A stretch of DNA of 50,118 nucleotides from Trichoplax sp. H2 (Eukaryota > Placozoa > Uniplacotomia > Trichoplacea): contig NOWV01000316.1 of the NCBI GenBank assembly GCA_003344405.1, positions 1-50,118 of the forward strand, given 5' to 3'. The notes beneath the pieces are model-generated. The model saw only the letters and a program-made list of their open reading frames with translations. It searched no databases and was not told where the DNA came from. Made by a program: the position numbers and the translations under genes. This document shows, one piece after another, positions 1 to 13,229 of this stretch; position 1 is the stretch's first letter; each line of letters opens with the position of its first letter.

Positions 1-299
1 AACTTGAATTGAATAATTCAAGAAAGAACAAAAAATAAACTGCACTACCTGACTAAAAGATCATTGAAAATGGGGAATATTGTCGTCAGTTCTGAGCGTA
101 CTTTCTTCTCGTGGCTTTGTATCCCAAGTAGCTGCAAACTGTGCAACGTATCATCACCTACAGACTACAGTACAGTACTGTAGGGTAGAAGATGTTGACG
201 TGTCGTCTGCCGCCAGTCATTTGAACCTATCGATCAATCAGTTCATACTAACATTGATGACATCACTCGAGTATCGAGCATGAACGTCATAATCATCAT

Positions 300-540
300 A
301 CACTGTACTGTAGACTGTAGACTGTAGCGTACAGTACAGTGCAGTCGTCCTTTCCATCGATCACATGATTCAATTCAGTCTAGCGCACGTGACATGGTGT
401 ACCGGTACAGTACGGCTTACTGACTGACGGTACTGGACCGCCTGTCGTGTTATATAAGCTGTACGGTACAGTACCGTACTGCACTGTAATACTGTACACT
501 ATACAGTACTGTACGGTATACTGCGTCACTAGTTTGCTTA
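300..540. repeat. GTACW pentamer cluster with TATA-like motif
   Basis: Dense runs of GTACT and GTACA pentamers, such as GTACGGTACAGTACCGTACTG, form many short palindromes. A TATATAAG sequence lies at 451-458, immediately before one of the palindromes. No coding frame is convincing. The same pentamer pattern recurs at about 13.4, 40.6, 45.5 and 48.7 kb, so it is a dispersed sequence class of this genome. Confidence 0.75.
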
Positions 541-586
541 CGGAATGGAACGGAAAGAGATTGCTTAATCTCTCACACTTAGCAGT

Positions 587-1232
587 ACAACCGTGCGGAC
601 AGACAGAAATTCAGCTTTATTGACAGGCTGTACGGAGTACAGTACAGTAGTAACAGTACTGTACAGTAAAGACCCATATTTTACAGACTTACAACTATGC
701 GGACAGACAGAAATTCAGCTTCACTTACAGGCGGTACTGAGTACAGTACAGTAGAGACCCTCCTTATTTTGCAGACTTACAACCGTGCGGACAGACAGAA
801 ATTTAGCTTTATTTACAGGCTGTACTGAGTACAGTACAGTAGAGACCCTTATTTGACAGACTTACAACCGTGCGGACAGACAGAAATTCAGCTTTACTTA
901 CAGGCTGTACTGTGTGCAGTAGAGACCCTTATTTTACAGACTTACAACTGTGCGGACAGACAGAAATTCAACTTTACTTACAGGCGGTACTGAGTACAGT
1001 AGAGACCCTCCTTATTTTGCAGACTTACAACTGTGCGGACAGACAGAAATTCAGCTTTATTTACAGGCTGTAGTCGCTGTACTGAGTACAGTACAGACTG
1101 TACTAGTAGAGACCCTTATTTGACAGACTTACAACCGTGCGGACAGACAGAAATTCAGCTTTACTTACAGGCTGTACTGAGTACAGTACAGTAGAGACCC
1201 TTATTTTACAGACTCTCTAAAAAGGGTCTCTA
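587..1232. repeat. Tandem array, about 7 units of 77-103 bp
   Basis: Each unit carries the phrase ACAACYGTGCGGACAGACAG followed by AAATTCAGC, a GTACTGAGTACAGTACAG run and GTAGAGACCC. Unit starts are near 587, 689, 778, 867, 944, 1027 and 1130. Unit length varies mainly through gain or loss of GTACW pentamers. The array ends in a perfect 10-bp inverted repeat at 1193-1202 and 1222-1231 (AGAGACCCTT / AAGGGTCTCT). A 67-codon open frame inside it repeats with the units and is not a gene. Confidence 0.85.
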
Positions 1233-1483
1233 GTGAACAGTAAAGAAGCGTGAGAGATATGGAGATGAGGGAGTACCTTGAGGATAAAGTTTCTACACTA
1301 TTTTACAGCACACTAGCTTTCATGGATTTCCATCATGATGCTATAGTACCATACATAGAATCTCTTCATTACTGTACAGTACATAAGAAGTTTTCTACTG
1401 TTTCCAACTTTTCCCTGTTGGACTGTGTAATAAAATCATAAACAAACTAAATTCAATTCCATTTTTTTGGGGGGGGGGGGTTA

Positions 1484-1516
1484 TGCTGTACTGTACACTG
1501 TACAGTACAGTACAGT
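1484..1516. repeat. GTACW run next to a 12-G homopolymer
   Basis: A short GTACTGTACACTGTACAGTAC run follows a 12-base G homopolymer at 1469-1480, which is striking in such AT-rich DNA. No gene is associated. Confidence 0.6.
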
Positions 1517-4500
1517 AAGTAATAAACATTGAAAAATCTCTTGGAATTTCAATTTTTATATTCTGTATGACTCTGCTCTATACTTGGGCTTTTACATGAC
1601 GTTATTGTAGAGGTCAGGATTACTTGATGTGCTTGATCTATCCTTCATTAGCCCATGCTAGATTGACATTTTTATATAGCACCTCAAGCGATATCCTACA
1701 GTAGTACTGCCGTTGAATTTCATCATTCAGTAGCAGACGAGTGTGCTCCTAATTACGAACTGCACAGTTTACCACTCGTGAGAATAATGCATAGGACGCT
1801 TTAGAGGCATCTTCCATCGTCATCCTCAGAAGCATTAAAGTCAAGCTGAAATGTCAATAGCACAAAACGCTTACAAGTTGGAAAAAATAAAAAAGTCTCA
1901 GGGTGGATATTGGATACAAGTTCAGGTCATTGTTTGGCTTCTAATTCACTATCATAATTAAAGGCAAACTTTATTTGGACTGCATCATACCACATAGTGA
2001 GACTGTATGACTCCACCGGTGGATGACATCATTGATATGGTCATTGATGGCAACATTGAAAGGCAGACGGTTCGCTGTGTAATTCACCTCACACGCTTCA
2101 GCCTCATTATTAGAAGAATATACTGTGGTATTTGCATAAATCAATATTGATGTTCATACTGTACTGTATACTGTAGAACAAGCACTGTACACACTACTGT
2201 ATACTGTAGGCTATCGTGACCAGTGCAATCGACTTGCGCCGCTCGTCACAACTGATTGGATTGAAGCTATTGGACGCTTCAGTGGCAGTCGGTGACTCGG
2301 CGTGAGTCATTCACTTCAGTTAATGGCGCAGTGGTAGAGAGAAATCAATTTCTTGGGGTTATTCGCCATTGAAACTTGAGCAGTTAAAGTGGTTCTTCTT
2401 TTTCACTTGCAGATAGTTTTTAGACAGCATCCCTTTAAACTGGAGAAATAGCCTATCCACGCATCCTATCAATCCTTTCTCAATCAGGTAGGGTTCCATT
2501 GACATTTTTCAGTGACAATCACCAGTCACCATCGATTTTAGCCTGAGATAGGTGTACATACATTGTCAATTTTCCTTCTTGAATTTGGACTTTTGAATCG
2601 ATCTAGTAACCTTTGACTTATGTTTAGCAATTAGGATTGATTGATCCTCGTTATTATCCTAGTCTTTAGAATACAATTATTCAATGGTCGTTTAGACGAC
2701 TAATGAGAATATACTGTACTCAGATCAACATTACAAGTCTACCGTAGTTTCACTTGAAGGGACAACTTAAAATTGTCGGTGTTTGAAAACACAGCCGTGG
2801 TCAACTTGACCTTATTCAAAAGTTACTTTATCCTCACTCATGTAATGTCTTTGATGGATGTCGTACAGGATAAAAGTACCTGTGCAAGTGTGCATTATAG
2901 CTGCATCTGAGAGGTTTTTACTCCACGGTCAATAATCGACAAGGTGCACTTTTGCATCATCTGTGCTACTTTTCTTCCTCATTACACCCGCTACGTAGCC
3001 TGTAAAACAGACGAGTACAGTAGTGTCGATGACACATCTTATTGAGAATGATCGAATGATTCAAATACCTATTCGCCACAAGCTATTTTCGATAATGGTA
3101 GTTCCTAGATGCAAGGATACAGTGCATTCGCTCCAGCCTTCAATTTCTTACAGGCCTTGCTATGACTGTAGTGAGCACTGTATATTGCCATAACTTCGCC
3201 ACCTATGAAAATATCTCAAAGTCTGAAAAAGAACCTTTGCATAAATTTGAGTACACTGTTCACTAACCAAAAAAAGAATAATAATAATTCGACCGATTTG
3301 GGAACATTCTATCGGTAGCGGACTGTGGTGTGATGTTAGCAAAGAAACGCCGAAATATTGCTTATATTTTTACAACCCCCTACCGACTGTTATAAACGTC
3401 GTTTACTTGCCTTCCCTCTATGACTATACCGCATTCGCTGCAGTTGGTGGATCAAGTGAACTGAGTGTAATAATAAACTACAACGACGTATGTTAACAGC
3501 ATTTTACTGCAGGATTTGAATGTTGTAATTCTTCATTACTCGAATAAATTACTCCAACAAATTAATTATTCCACATTTGACACCTATATACTGTATTAAT
3601 GCACGATTTACTGCAGATAGACTTTCGAATGAAGTATTGTTACTGTACTACAGAAGGGTGTCCCAAATCATAATGATATCAAGGTACTGCATGGAATAGT
3701 ATTTCGATCGCGTTTCTGTTTTTTTATTTGCACCTATTATTTTTTCACAACATTCATTGAATAATAGCTTGAACTTTGAATTAATTATACTGTATTATCA
3801 AGCAGCCTTGGTCGATGTTGTTCATATATTCGTACAATGGAAGCGATATCTTAAGTGGTTCGAGACGATTCTGTAACTCAGTAATCGTTAACGAACGGAC
3901 GTTCCAATCTATATACGTAGTACGCACTGTACATATAATGATATCAGAATACAGTAGAACTCAAATTTAATTTGCAAAACGTATACGCTACCACGTACAT
4001 AATGGACAGTTTTTCACTCGAAATTAAAACGAAACCTGCTTCGCTACGAAACACCAGTGTTATAAATTTTGTGTATGATGGTGATCATAGTAGTGTTATT
4101 AGCTAAGTTGGTACGATTGCAATTTTACGTTTTAAAAGTACTAAATCAGGTAAAATTATGGATCAATACGGCATCTAATTAATTATAATGAATAAAATTA
4201 ACGAATTATTTTATGTAGATCGTTATATATATTTACGTTAACTTAGGCTTAATATTGTACTACAAGCATTCCTGATTGACTGCAATATTTGTAGACAAAA
4301 TGTACTTTATTGTGATACGGTAGAACGAATTATTCATCCTTTTTGGACCGACGTCTGTCAATAATCTTTACTACACGTACAGTATATCAGTCAGTTTATT
4401 AATGGGGTGAAGGTTTCTTTAACATGGATGCTGTGCAAGAATAACACTTCCCTTTGTACAATGAAAGGAAGCTTGTTTATAGTTTTGAAAGCATAAGTAA

Positions 4501-5126
4501 TAGAAATGCCACTCCTAAAATAGCTTTGCGTTTGTGTATCATGAAACGATGCCCTTTTGTGCTATTGTACCCGATTTTACAAATAATTACCTTGCTCTGT
4601 AGACAGTATACAGTTATTAGTATCGTAACAAAGTTCTTTGCAAATCGCAGTTATGAATACTGTACTATTTTCCTGTAAACCTATTTTAAAATCTCAAAAT
4701 CTTTTTCGACATCGTTAAGAAATCGTTATAGTTCAGCAATAATTTACATTTTTCACCTTCTACAAGATAGGGCTAGCCTGCTAGGTACTTTTCATTTGTA
4801 ACCAACCTTTTTTTGCACTGATGTCTACTGTGAGTTATCGTTAGGGAGTTCACTGCATTTTGTTTATTTTAACTTTTCCAAGTTGTTTCTAAATGGGAAT
4901 GTACAGCGCGTTGTACATACTGTACTTATTGGCACTAATAGATTAGATCAGACGGGCAAATTATTGAATCTAATTTTAAATAACCGTAGCCAATTTTAAA
5001 GTTGTCAGGTATGCTTATATTTTTTGGGTTTACTATTGTTTCTCCAATTATAGAGAACATAAGGACTACAATTTCAAACATTAATGGGCATTTGCTAGAC
5101 CTATTAGAACGACAATACATCTAATC
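1517..5126. other. Intergenic, no gene recognised
   Basis: I see no exon chain that matches a known family. Small open frames exist, for example a 47-codon frame from about 2004 and a 74-codon frame at 4454-4678, but none has a recognisable domain. A GTACW patch lies at about 2158-2212 and a possible folded RNA at 2311-2382 (separate entry). The last few hundred bases are the likely promoter and 5' leader of the TMCC-like gene. Confidence 0.5.
2311..2382. other. Candidate structured RNA or hairpin
   Basis: AATGGCG at 2322-2328 is the perfect complement of CGCCATT at 2364-2370. Inside it, AGAAAT and ATTTCT pair around a 2-3 base loop. Outside, AGTT and AACT can extend the stem. The internal GGCGCAGTGGTAGAG resembles a tRNA A box, but no B box or cloverleaf follows, so I do not call a tRNA. 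Whether it is transcribed is unknown. Confidence 0.2.
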
Positions 5127-8100
5127 ATGATAAATAGTAGTGGAATACGCCATGGTATGGGAGTTGAAGATAGTGACAACGAAGGAACAACCGAGTCCGA
5201 ATCTCACAAATTTCATCTTGGAAAGAAAGTGTCTAAATTAACGGATTATATATTCAAAGGGAAGAATAACGGAGATAGCCATAGCAACTCTTTAAATATT
5301 ATTAATAAATCCGATCTCAGCCGGTCTACGACTGATCTGGTAAGCGCTATCAGAACTCTTTCTTTAAGCTCATTAATTATAGGATACTACCAAATGCTGT
5401 AACAACTTATATAGTTAACAATACACTGAACGAATTTATTAAATTAAACTATACGCGTATCATCTTTAAACGTAGTACTGACTGACAAATTTGTTGTGTT
5501 ATCCAATAAGCATCAATGATGTACTAGCAAATTATGCTTACAATTGATGCCAGGCAATATAGTAATTCACGTACATCATTGTTTTCATTGCATTACATTT
5601 AGAATGATGAAACATTGGGGGATGAAGAAGATCAACTGGATGGATTTCTTGATAGTCAGGTAAAGCTACGACGGTGCGGCTCTTTATTGCCATGTTTAGT
5701 ACTATCATTGATAGTTCTTAACGCTACTATCGATGCTTTGATTTTCTCCTAATAGAAGCTTTCTCTTATTGTAATTTTCTGTGACTACTTAATGTTCATT
5801 GTGGATCGTGATAACGCATACTGTGATGTAACTTTTTTATATTTATAAAACGAAGTAATGAGGAGTCCAAGTCCAACTTTTTCATACTATGTCTTTGCAG
5901 CTTTGGATTTAGACAGCTACTATGTAATGTCACTACAGTATTTACTAATGGAAATTTTAACTTCTTGCTTAGCGTACTGCTATAGTAGAAGCTGAAGTAG
6001 AAAAGTTAAAGAAAAAAATTGAGTCAATTAAGGAAGACATCAATGAATTAACACAATTTCAAAACGGTACGCGCAGCTTGTGCTGGATATTAATCTGATG
6101 AAGGATTGCATGCCATTTCATAGTTTAACCAATCATTTAATAAACTCTTAATTATTTGTACTGATATATCGATATAATTGATTAACTCGAAGATCTGATT
6201 ATTTGGCAACTAATTATTATATGCTTTTATTTGATATACAGAAGTTATTGCTGATTACTTAAAGACCTATGATGATAACGATATTAGTCAAGATCAAGCA
6301 AAGTTAGTGAAATTATATGATGGTTCTTCATTGGTGGCTGTTATCAAGTGATATATAATTACCGTATATAACTTGGTAGCAGTTACTAGTTGCTATTGTG
6401 CTAGTCAATTATCTGTTTAGTACATCGGATAATAAAACACCGCTAAGGGAGAGTCGGTAATCGAATAGCCATTTTCCTCATATAATTTTAGGAAAAAGAA
6501 AGTCTTTGACAAAGAGGTTCAAAAGCGTCAAAAAGAAATTGCTACTAAACAGCGATCTTTAGAAAAACATAATAAACTGTTGTCGGTAAGTAACTCAAGT
6601 GGTTATAGTTGTCGTATAATACGTCCGTAAGTTAATAATAACTTAAGTAAATGTGCAATCAATTTAATTTGGCTAAGACACTCTTACGGGTTTTTTATCT
6701 TTAATTGAATTGTTATCATAATGTATTAGGAACTTGTAAATGACCCTCGACATCATAAAATGCATTTACGGTATGCCACATTTTATTAATTTTATGAGCA
6801 AAGTATACATAATCAAGTTTGCTATGTGGTATTAAGTAGCTTCTACCTAAATGTACTTTCTTTAGGACGATGACAAACAACATAAAATCCAGTTTATCGA
6901 GGTAGAAATTTAAACTTTATAGACTTTTAGATATTTAAGCAAATTTGATACTTGATGCGTAGATGTTACCATTCGCTGAGATAATATATTCTTTGCATGC
7001 AGCGCTGTAAGCAGTACAAAGCAGTTATTAATTCCGAAAACGTCGACACTAGCGGGTAGCAATGAAAATCTCCATCGGCTTGGTAACTCTAATGGATATA
7101 CTGTAGTTCTTAAAGTTTTATGCTAATTAATTTGACAACCTGTTCGATTTCGAGTAAAAATAATTTTTGTTTACTCTTTTAGATACAGAAGCATCTAATA
7201 GTTTTAATGTTGTTGATACCACGGATGTTCGATCGAGAAGTATAAGCGCTACGGAACCAATTGTAAAGTCTAAGAGCATCCATAGGTATACGAAACACTA
7301 TCTTGCATATCTAGTTATAAATTTTAAATAAAGTTTTATCGAGTAGTTCATCGAGAATATGGTGAATTAAGGTTTGATATTTATGTAGTAGGCCTGATAG
7401 TAGAAGTGGAAATGAATTTCCAGAAACAACAGATGAGAAACAACTTCTACGGTTAGTAAATTAAGTGATACCATTTTTATTCTGTAATTGAATTTTATAT
7501 AGTAATATTTTAACGTTCATGCTGCCGTACTTATAAAAAATAAATTTTTTAAATAGTAATTCAACAGAAAGTATTTCTAAAGTATCACGCAGCTCAAATG
7601 AAGCCTCTCCAACTGCACAGTCGGAATCGTTACAGATAAAGATTGAAGGAGAAATTATGCCTGCTATTAATGAATTGAGAAATACCGTTAAGGCACTTTC
7701 TACCAAAGTTTCTAGCCTCAAGAAATCTCAGCAAATTTTAGAATTAGCCATTGATAGATCAAATGTAATCAACAAGAACTGAATATTGCTTGTACTGTAA
7801 CAGTAATTTACAGTATATCTATAGTATAAGTTTGTATAATTTACGCATTTCATGACTAGTTTTGTATATTGTTAGGAGGATAGCAAGAATCGATTTCAAG
7901 AAATAGCTGAGGATTATGAAGAAGATAGAGATCATATTCATGTAAGGTTATTCATATTATTTCGCTAATTGTATTTTTTTTTAATTGATGAACTTGTTTT
8001 CCATCTATGTATTGTCTGAGTAGAGTATTGAGGATCAGCTGAATGAGTTTATTGACCTTCGACAAAATGAGGTAAGATGTACCTCTTATTATAGTTATAA

Positions 8101-8883
8101 TGTTCTCTCTGCAATACGACTCGTATAGTAACTTGGTGGTATTCAATCTAGTTAGTTTCAATGAAGCTAATATAATTAAATTCTCTAGATGGACCTCATA
8201 TACTGTAGAATTCTAACATTTTGGTTAAATTTGATAGACGTATGAATTAAAAGCTGAATTGGAAAATGTTGAAGAACGAACGGATTATCGCCTAAATGTC
8301 TTTTCTGGAGATTTAGATGATTTTTTTAGCTCTTATCATACTAAAGTTAGTAGCTCAACTTCTGAGTGCAAATGTATTGCACCATAGAATTAGTATTAGA
8401 TTGCCATTTGAGTTAATTGCTTATAAGTGCGTTTGCATGTAAATTTTAGATAAAGGAAATAGAAAATAGATTAGATCAGCTGCAAAAGCCTATGGATTAT
8501 GAAGGTTTAGGGTTAAAAAGTGGTGATGCGATATCTTCAGCCCTGAATATTGGCATTAGTTTTGCGACATTTTTATTAATGTTTGGCAGTGCTGTATTCA
8601 AAGGCATTAGACCTTTTATTAGAACTAAGTATGCCAGAATGTTAATTAAATTGTAGCAATGTTCGTAAAAAAAATGAAATTCCTTTAGAATTTAATGAAA
8701 CTAAGAAATTGTTTTGGTTTGCTATTACACAGAGCTCGCTTATGCATAACATTGGTAGCCACATTGTTCATTGCAATCTTTTGGAAACGCATGATCGAGT
8801 CTGATTCGACTGATACCCTGGATGAATGGATCTTATATAACTTACCATTTTTGAAAAAATTAAGATTCTATAGAACTACATGA
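5127..8883 (+). CDS. TMCC-family transmembrane and coiled-coil protein
   Basis: About 511 residues in 15 exons: 5127-5339, 5603-5659, 5973-6066, 6242-6302, 6492-6585, 6866-6901, 7025-7082 (acceptor uncertain, 7003 or 7025), 7183-7285, 7392-7451, 7557-7764, 7876-7941, 8024-8071, 8238-8345, 8450-8628, 8733-8883. An N-terminal acidic region is followed by a coiled coil starting AEVEKLKKKIESIKEDINEL. A middle linker carries GSNENLHRL, similar to the GSADNIAHL of vertebrate TMCC proteins. A long second coiled coil contains LNEFIDLRQNE and ELKAELENVEER, the TMCC signature. Two hydrophobic segments close the protein (about SSALNIGISFATFLLMFGSAV and CITLVATLFIAIF). Family members sit in the ER membrane through this C-terminal hairpin, and some mark ER-endosome or ER fission sites. 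All exon phases join except at the marked acceptor. Paralogue assignment (TMCC1, 2 or 3) is not possible; a pre-duplication ancestor is likely. Confidence 0.85.
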
Positions 8884-9831
8884 CAGATTGACAGTAAAGT
8901 GCAAAACAGTAATATGGCTGATTATATCCTACGTATTATATTTAACCTTTGTTAATATTGAATGAATGTCCGTTATTTTATCTTTTTTAAAATCTCTATT
9001 GATATATAATCTGGTGCTTCACAAGACAACCAGAGTTGCTTCAATGGTTTGATACTATAATCTGTTGCAGGAATTTATTCATTGCTCTGTAACTTCATAT
9101 TGTATGATCATGTTAGAACTGGATTAGCTTGATCGTTAGATGTATATATATATATTTATAAAAGAAATTTAAAGACTAGGATACGATAGAATGTCAAGCG
9201 ATTATTTTACTACTTAAAATGTTATGCTATACTTGTGGTGGCACTGAAAAGTATCTTCAATAGTCAATACGCAAGCTAGAAATCATTAGTCAAGATGAAT
9301 TACACATTTTTGAATCATGGACTATTTAATTTAAGGTGATTGATTGCAATCACTGAAGGGATACTGCAAGTGATGATAAGAGCAAATGCGTATTATATGT
9401 CAGTTATAATTTAATAAGAAAATTTCAAACTGAAACTATTTTACAATCCTTGCACATAGTTCTACGTGAAAAATTTTTAAATAGGTTTTATTTTACGCAT
9501 TTGTTTATTGGCTATTAGAATACAATATCTAATTTGACTATTTTTTAGAATTCGATCGCCGCTATAATTTGTTGTACTGAGATGCTATTCAGAATATCTG
9601 TTAGCGTATGATTTTATATACTGTTTGGATCGATCTCAATCGCGATTATGATGTATCGCGAAATATAATTTACATAGGCTTAGTACATTTTCAGGTCATC
9701 AATCAATTAATTTATATGCAGAAATAAATATCCTAGAATTTAAGATCAACGCTTACAAATACAATTGTTTAGGAACGTGGAACAATTACTAGTCTTTGCT
9801 GACATAAAGTATAGTGCTGTATGTAGCTTGA
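8884..9831. other. Convergent intergenic spacer
   Basis: This is the 3' flank shared by the TMCC-like gene (+) and SNRNP48 (-). It is AT-rich and I see no exon, RNA gene or repeat in it. It should hold both 3' UTRs. Confidence 0.6.
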
Positions 9832-12800
9832 CTATTTGTTGTGCGATTTTTTGTGTTTGTGATGATGGCGATGATGGTGGTTATCGTCTTTACTGCGTCG
9901 ATGGTGATGCTGACTGTAGTCACTGTCGCTATGTTTACTAGAATGAGATCGTGGTTTGTCCCGAAAATGACTGCGATGGCGATGAGAGTAGTGTTCGTCT
10001 GCAGAGTCATGTCTTCGTTCACGACGATCGGATTTTGTTTCTTTTCTTGACTTTAATTTTAATTGCTCATCGACGACAGTATCTGTCTTTTGGCTAGCTA
10101 TGTTTTTATTGTTAGTCACCTCATTCCTGGAATCGTTGTTAATACTTTCAGTACTATGACTAGAATCTCCAATCATTGATTCTAAGTATTTCATTTGTAA
10201 TTCGATCAAGTCACGATGAACCTGCAACAACGAAATACTGCTTTGTTAAATCACTTACAAGATCATAATCATGACTACATTAATTAGCGGATGGTTTGAG
10301 CATTTATACAGTACACAAGGCTAAAGTATTGTAATGTCCATTCAAAGTTTACAGAAAATAATAATTCATAGAACTTACCTGGGTAGGCGTGCGTTTCGTA
10401 ATATGTACATTTTTTGCCCTGTAAGTCTGTCTTCTTCTCTTGTAGTCGCGCTGTTCAGCAAGTACCTCTAAATGACTTTTGGTCTTATCAGTATTATTAT
10501 TGCCTAATATGATTTATTACAAATAATTAATGTAATTTGTTTAAATTAGTTATATTAAGGCAATTACTTTTGCTGCTACAATAATAGTCACATTTTACTT
10601 TATATATTTAATTCTGATGTCATAAACCGTACATAGTTCTTGGATGGTATCAAAATCAATTTGAAGTTCCTCTAATGTAGCTCTAGTTTTGGGCTTCATG
10701 GCATTTACGCGCTGTCAGGAAATACGTACCGTGTAACATCCAATCACATGTATTGTAATTGTTAAATTTAACTGAGATGACAAATAATTTCTAGAGGATG
10801 TTTATGAACCGACCTTAATGATATCTTCGTAAATAGCTAATCGCTGCTCAGGTGTAAATATGCAAGCCATTTTATCTGGTGATAGGGCATAATTAACTGT
10901 AGTTATAACACCCTCAGACACCTAATGTAATAAAAATGAAAGTTTAATCTAAAGATGTTTGTAACAAAGTCGAAAAACTGTTATCTATTCCTAAAGTATG
11001 TAATTACTTTTGAACGTACATTTTGGAAGTGCAGTTGATATGAATTCTGATTCGTATCGTCATTAATTTCAGAATTGCTTCTCAATTTTATTTTTATACC
11101 TTGAATGGCTTCATTTACTTCATTCTGGAACAAATATAAGCTAGATGGTTATCACTAAGAGCATCATTTGGCTGTTTTACTACAAGTCATTACCTGGTCT
11201 AGTTTATATTGATGGCTTATTTTCATGGTCCATAAAAACTTCCACAGTTCTAACACAAATTCTTGACCCTCTAACGATATGTTTTTATATTAATTAATTA
11301 AGTCAAAATAGTATAACAGCAATTAAGCTTACTGCTTTGTAGAGCGAACCATAATGTTCGTACGAGTTTATTGGGTTGGCATAAAGTTTGACTGTGTAAA
11401 TTTCTTATAATGATGTTAGTAACTTCAATTTCACTTCCCATAACGGACCTGACAATCAATAACAATTAATTTCAATCGTAGATCAATAGTTTGTGAAAGC
11501 AATTTTATTGGTAATATAGACTATCTATTCAAATGAACCAACAACTTACTCGAGATAATTCGTTTTAGGCAGATTTTTAATTATCCAAGATTTTATGGTA
11601 TTAGGGTCCATTATCAACGTATCAATATTCAGGTAATTTTTAGGAATGGCTTTCCAACTGTGGATTTTCCTGCAGTTACGTTAATTATTAGAACAAAATG
11701 ATCTTGGAGTGTAAGAAATTAAAATAATACTGATAATAATATGTATTTCGTGCTAATAGGGAATATAAATATTGTCTGAAGACTAGTTCAATAAGAAAGT
11801 TAACGTGGTATACTTTATTTTTTCCATTGGTATGGTTTCGTATTCAATATCGGTAGATATATCTTTATGTTCTATATTGATATCGGAGAGTTGATTTGAA
11901 GATTCCAACGTCATAATATCCTTGGGGTCTATAACGCTAGAATCTTGATCTATTTCGCTAACAATTGTCTACGTATGAGTATAAATAGGAAAAAAAGATG
12001 ATGACTATAGTTTAGAGAGACAACGTATTGTGTTCCTTCATAATGTGTCAATAAAATATGTCTTGTACACAAAATACAGTTTGTCTAAAAATTCTCAAAT
12101 AGTAAATATACATAAGATAGGGTAAATGAAATTGTGGAACTATTACTTACAGCTGAGGAAGTGCAATTGTCGTCGTTTGTGGTGGCATTTATTTCAACAT
12201 TTGAATAATCTGCGTAAAATATCAGGATGCATGAGAAATAACTCAAGATATACGTGACATATACAGTATCTATGCTATTTCATTTTATTCTTGAATCTTA
12301 ACTGGAATAATGTATGATTAGCAATTGACTTAGAGAACAGTTTACAAGATATGTGCAGAAATAACGGATTGTCGATTTATTGACTGTATCTTTTGAGTTG
12401 TTTCCTTGGGTGATGTATAAAAGGAAAGCTATACTATTGTCATCCGAGAATTACTACTGTACGGAGCAAATTTGAAGTGATTACTTGTAGAAAGGCCTGC
12501 AGCAATGTCGCCAAGTTGTAAGGATAGTAAATATTACAATACCATGATATTTATTCTGACCTGTAAGTATTGATGAAACTGAAGAGTTTGGTTGGTAGAA
12601 GAATTTGGATGTAGGTATTTCAATCTGATGTTATAATATAATATATCAAGAGTTTAGACAATAACTCGTCATTATAACTTGCAAGATCATTGAAGAAAAA
12701 GCGAGCTATTACAATATGATTATTGGCAATTATTTTATAGTTATATAGTACCTGATTATAGAAACCTTGCTCCTTCAACATACATTTCTTAGTATGTTTT

Positions 12801-13229
12801 TCTAAAGACGAGCGCGGTATGCGATGATTAACATTGATAGGGCATGAAACTATTTCATTCTGTAAAAGTACATTTAAAAGATGGGTTATGGTGTACATGC
12901 TGAGATCAAGCGAATCATTTCAAACACGAATGCTGTACAATATAATCGATACAAACATTATATTGTATTGGCTACCGCAAGCGATAATGATGTTAAGCAT
13001 CATGCTATAGAAATTTTAGTATGCAAATCGCTCTATTTTTACCCGAGAATACAATTGAAGTAGTGATGCAATGTGATTTCAGATAGGAATGAATTCTTCT
13101 GTGCCTTACCTCTAGTAAAAATTGATCTCTATCCAGTCCGATTTTATCAATGAGATGAGATAACTGGCGATTCGTTTGGGTGATAAACTCTTGAATATTT
13201 TTGAAGGTTAAATTGATATTATCTTCCAT
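9832..13229 (-). CDS. SNRNP48: U11/U12 snRNP 48 kDa protein with PWI-like insert
   Basis: Minor-spliceosome protein that contacts the U12-type 5' splice site. Thirteen exons, 541 residues: 13229-13110, 12859-12752, 12624-12561, 12209-12151, 11968-11814, 11669-11550, 11448-11333, 11270-11194, 11124-11020, 10921-10814, 10711-10633, 10503-10379, 10221-9832; every phase joins. A CHHC zinc finger lies at C46, H52, H62, C66 in CPINVNHRIPRSSLEKH. SKFFYQPNSSVSSI matches the family's FFYEN segment. FTPEQRLAIYEDIIK and LAEQRDYKRRRQTYRAKNVH are the conserved core. The tail is rich in Arg, Ser, His and Lys. The human protein is about 339 residues; the extra length lies at about 118-308. This stretch resembles a PWI domain, with IKSWIIKNL near its start and GQEFVLELWKFLW near its end. 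A 12-nt microexon near 12490 is possible and in phase, but unproven. The start is the first ATG of the exon feeding the zinc finger. Confidence 0.88.

Noticed and set aside
587-1232. Regularly spaced repeats resembling a CRISPR array
   Set aside because: Unit lengths vary from 77 to 103 bp, there are no unique spacers, and the genome is eukaryotic; it is a minisatellite.
2322-2394. Possible tRNA gene
   Set aside because: Only an A-box-like sequence is present; no B box, anticodon arm or cloverleaf could be folded.
12480-12500. 12-nt microexon in SNRNP48 (GCCTTTCTACAA)
   Set aside because: It is in phase and has a GTAATC donor, but skipping it also keeps the frame, so it was left out of the model.
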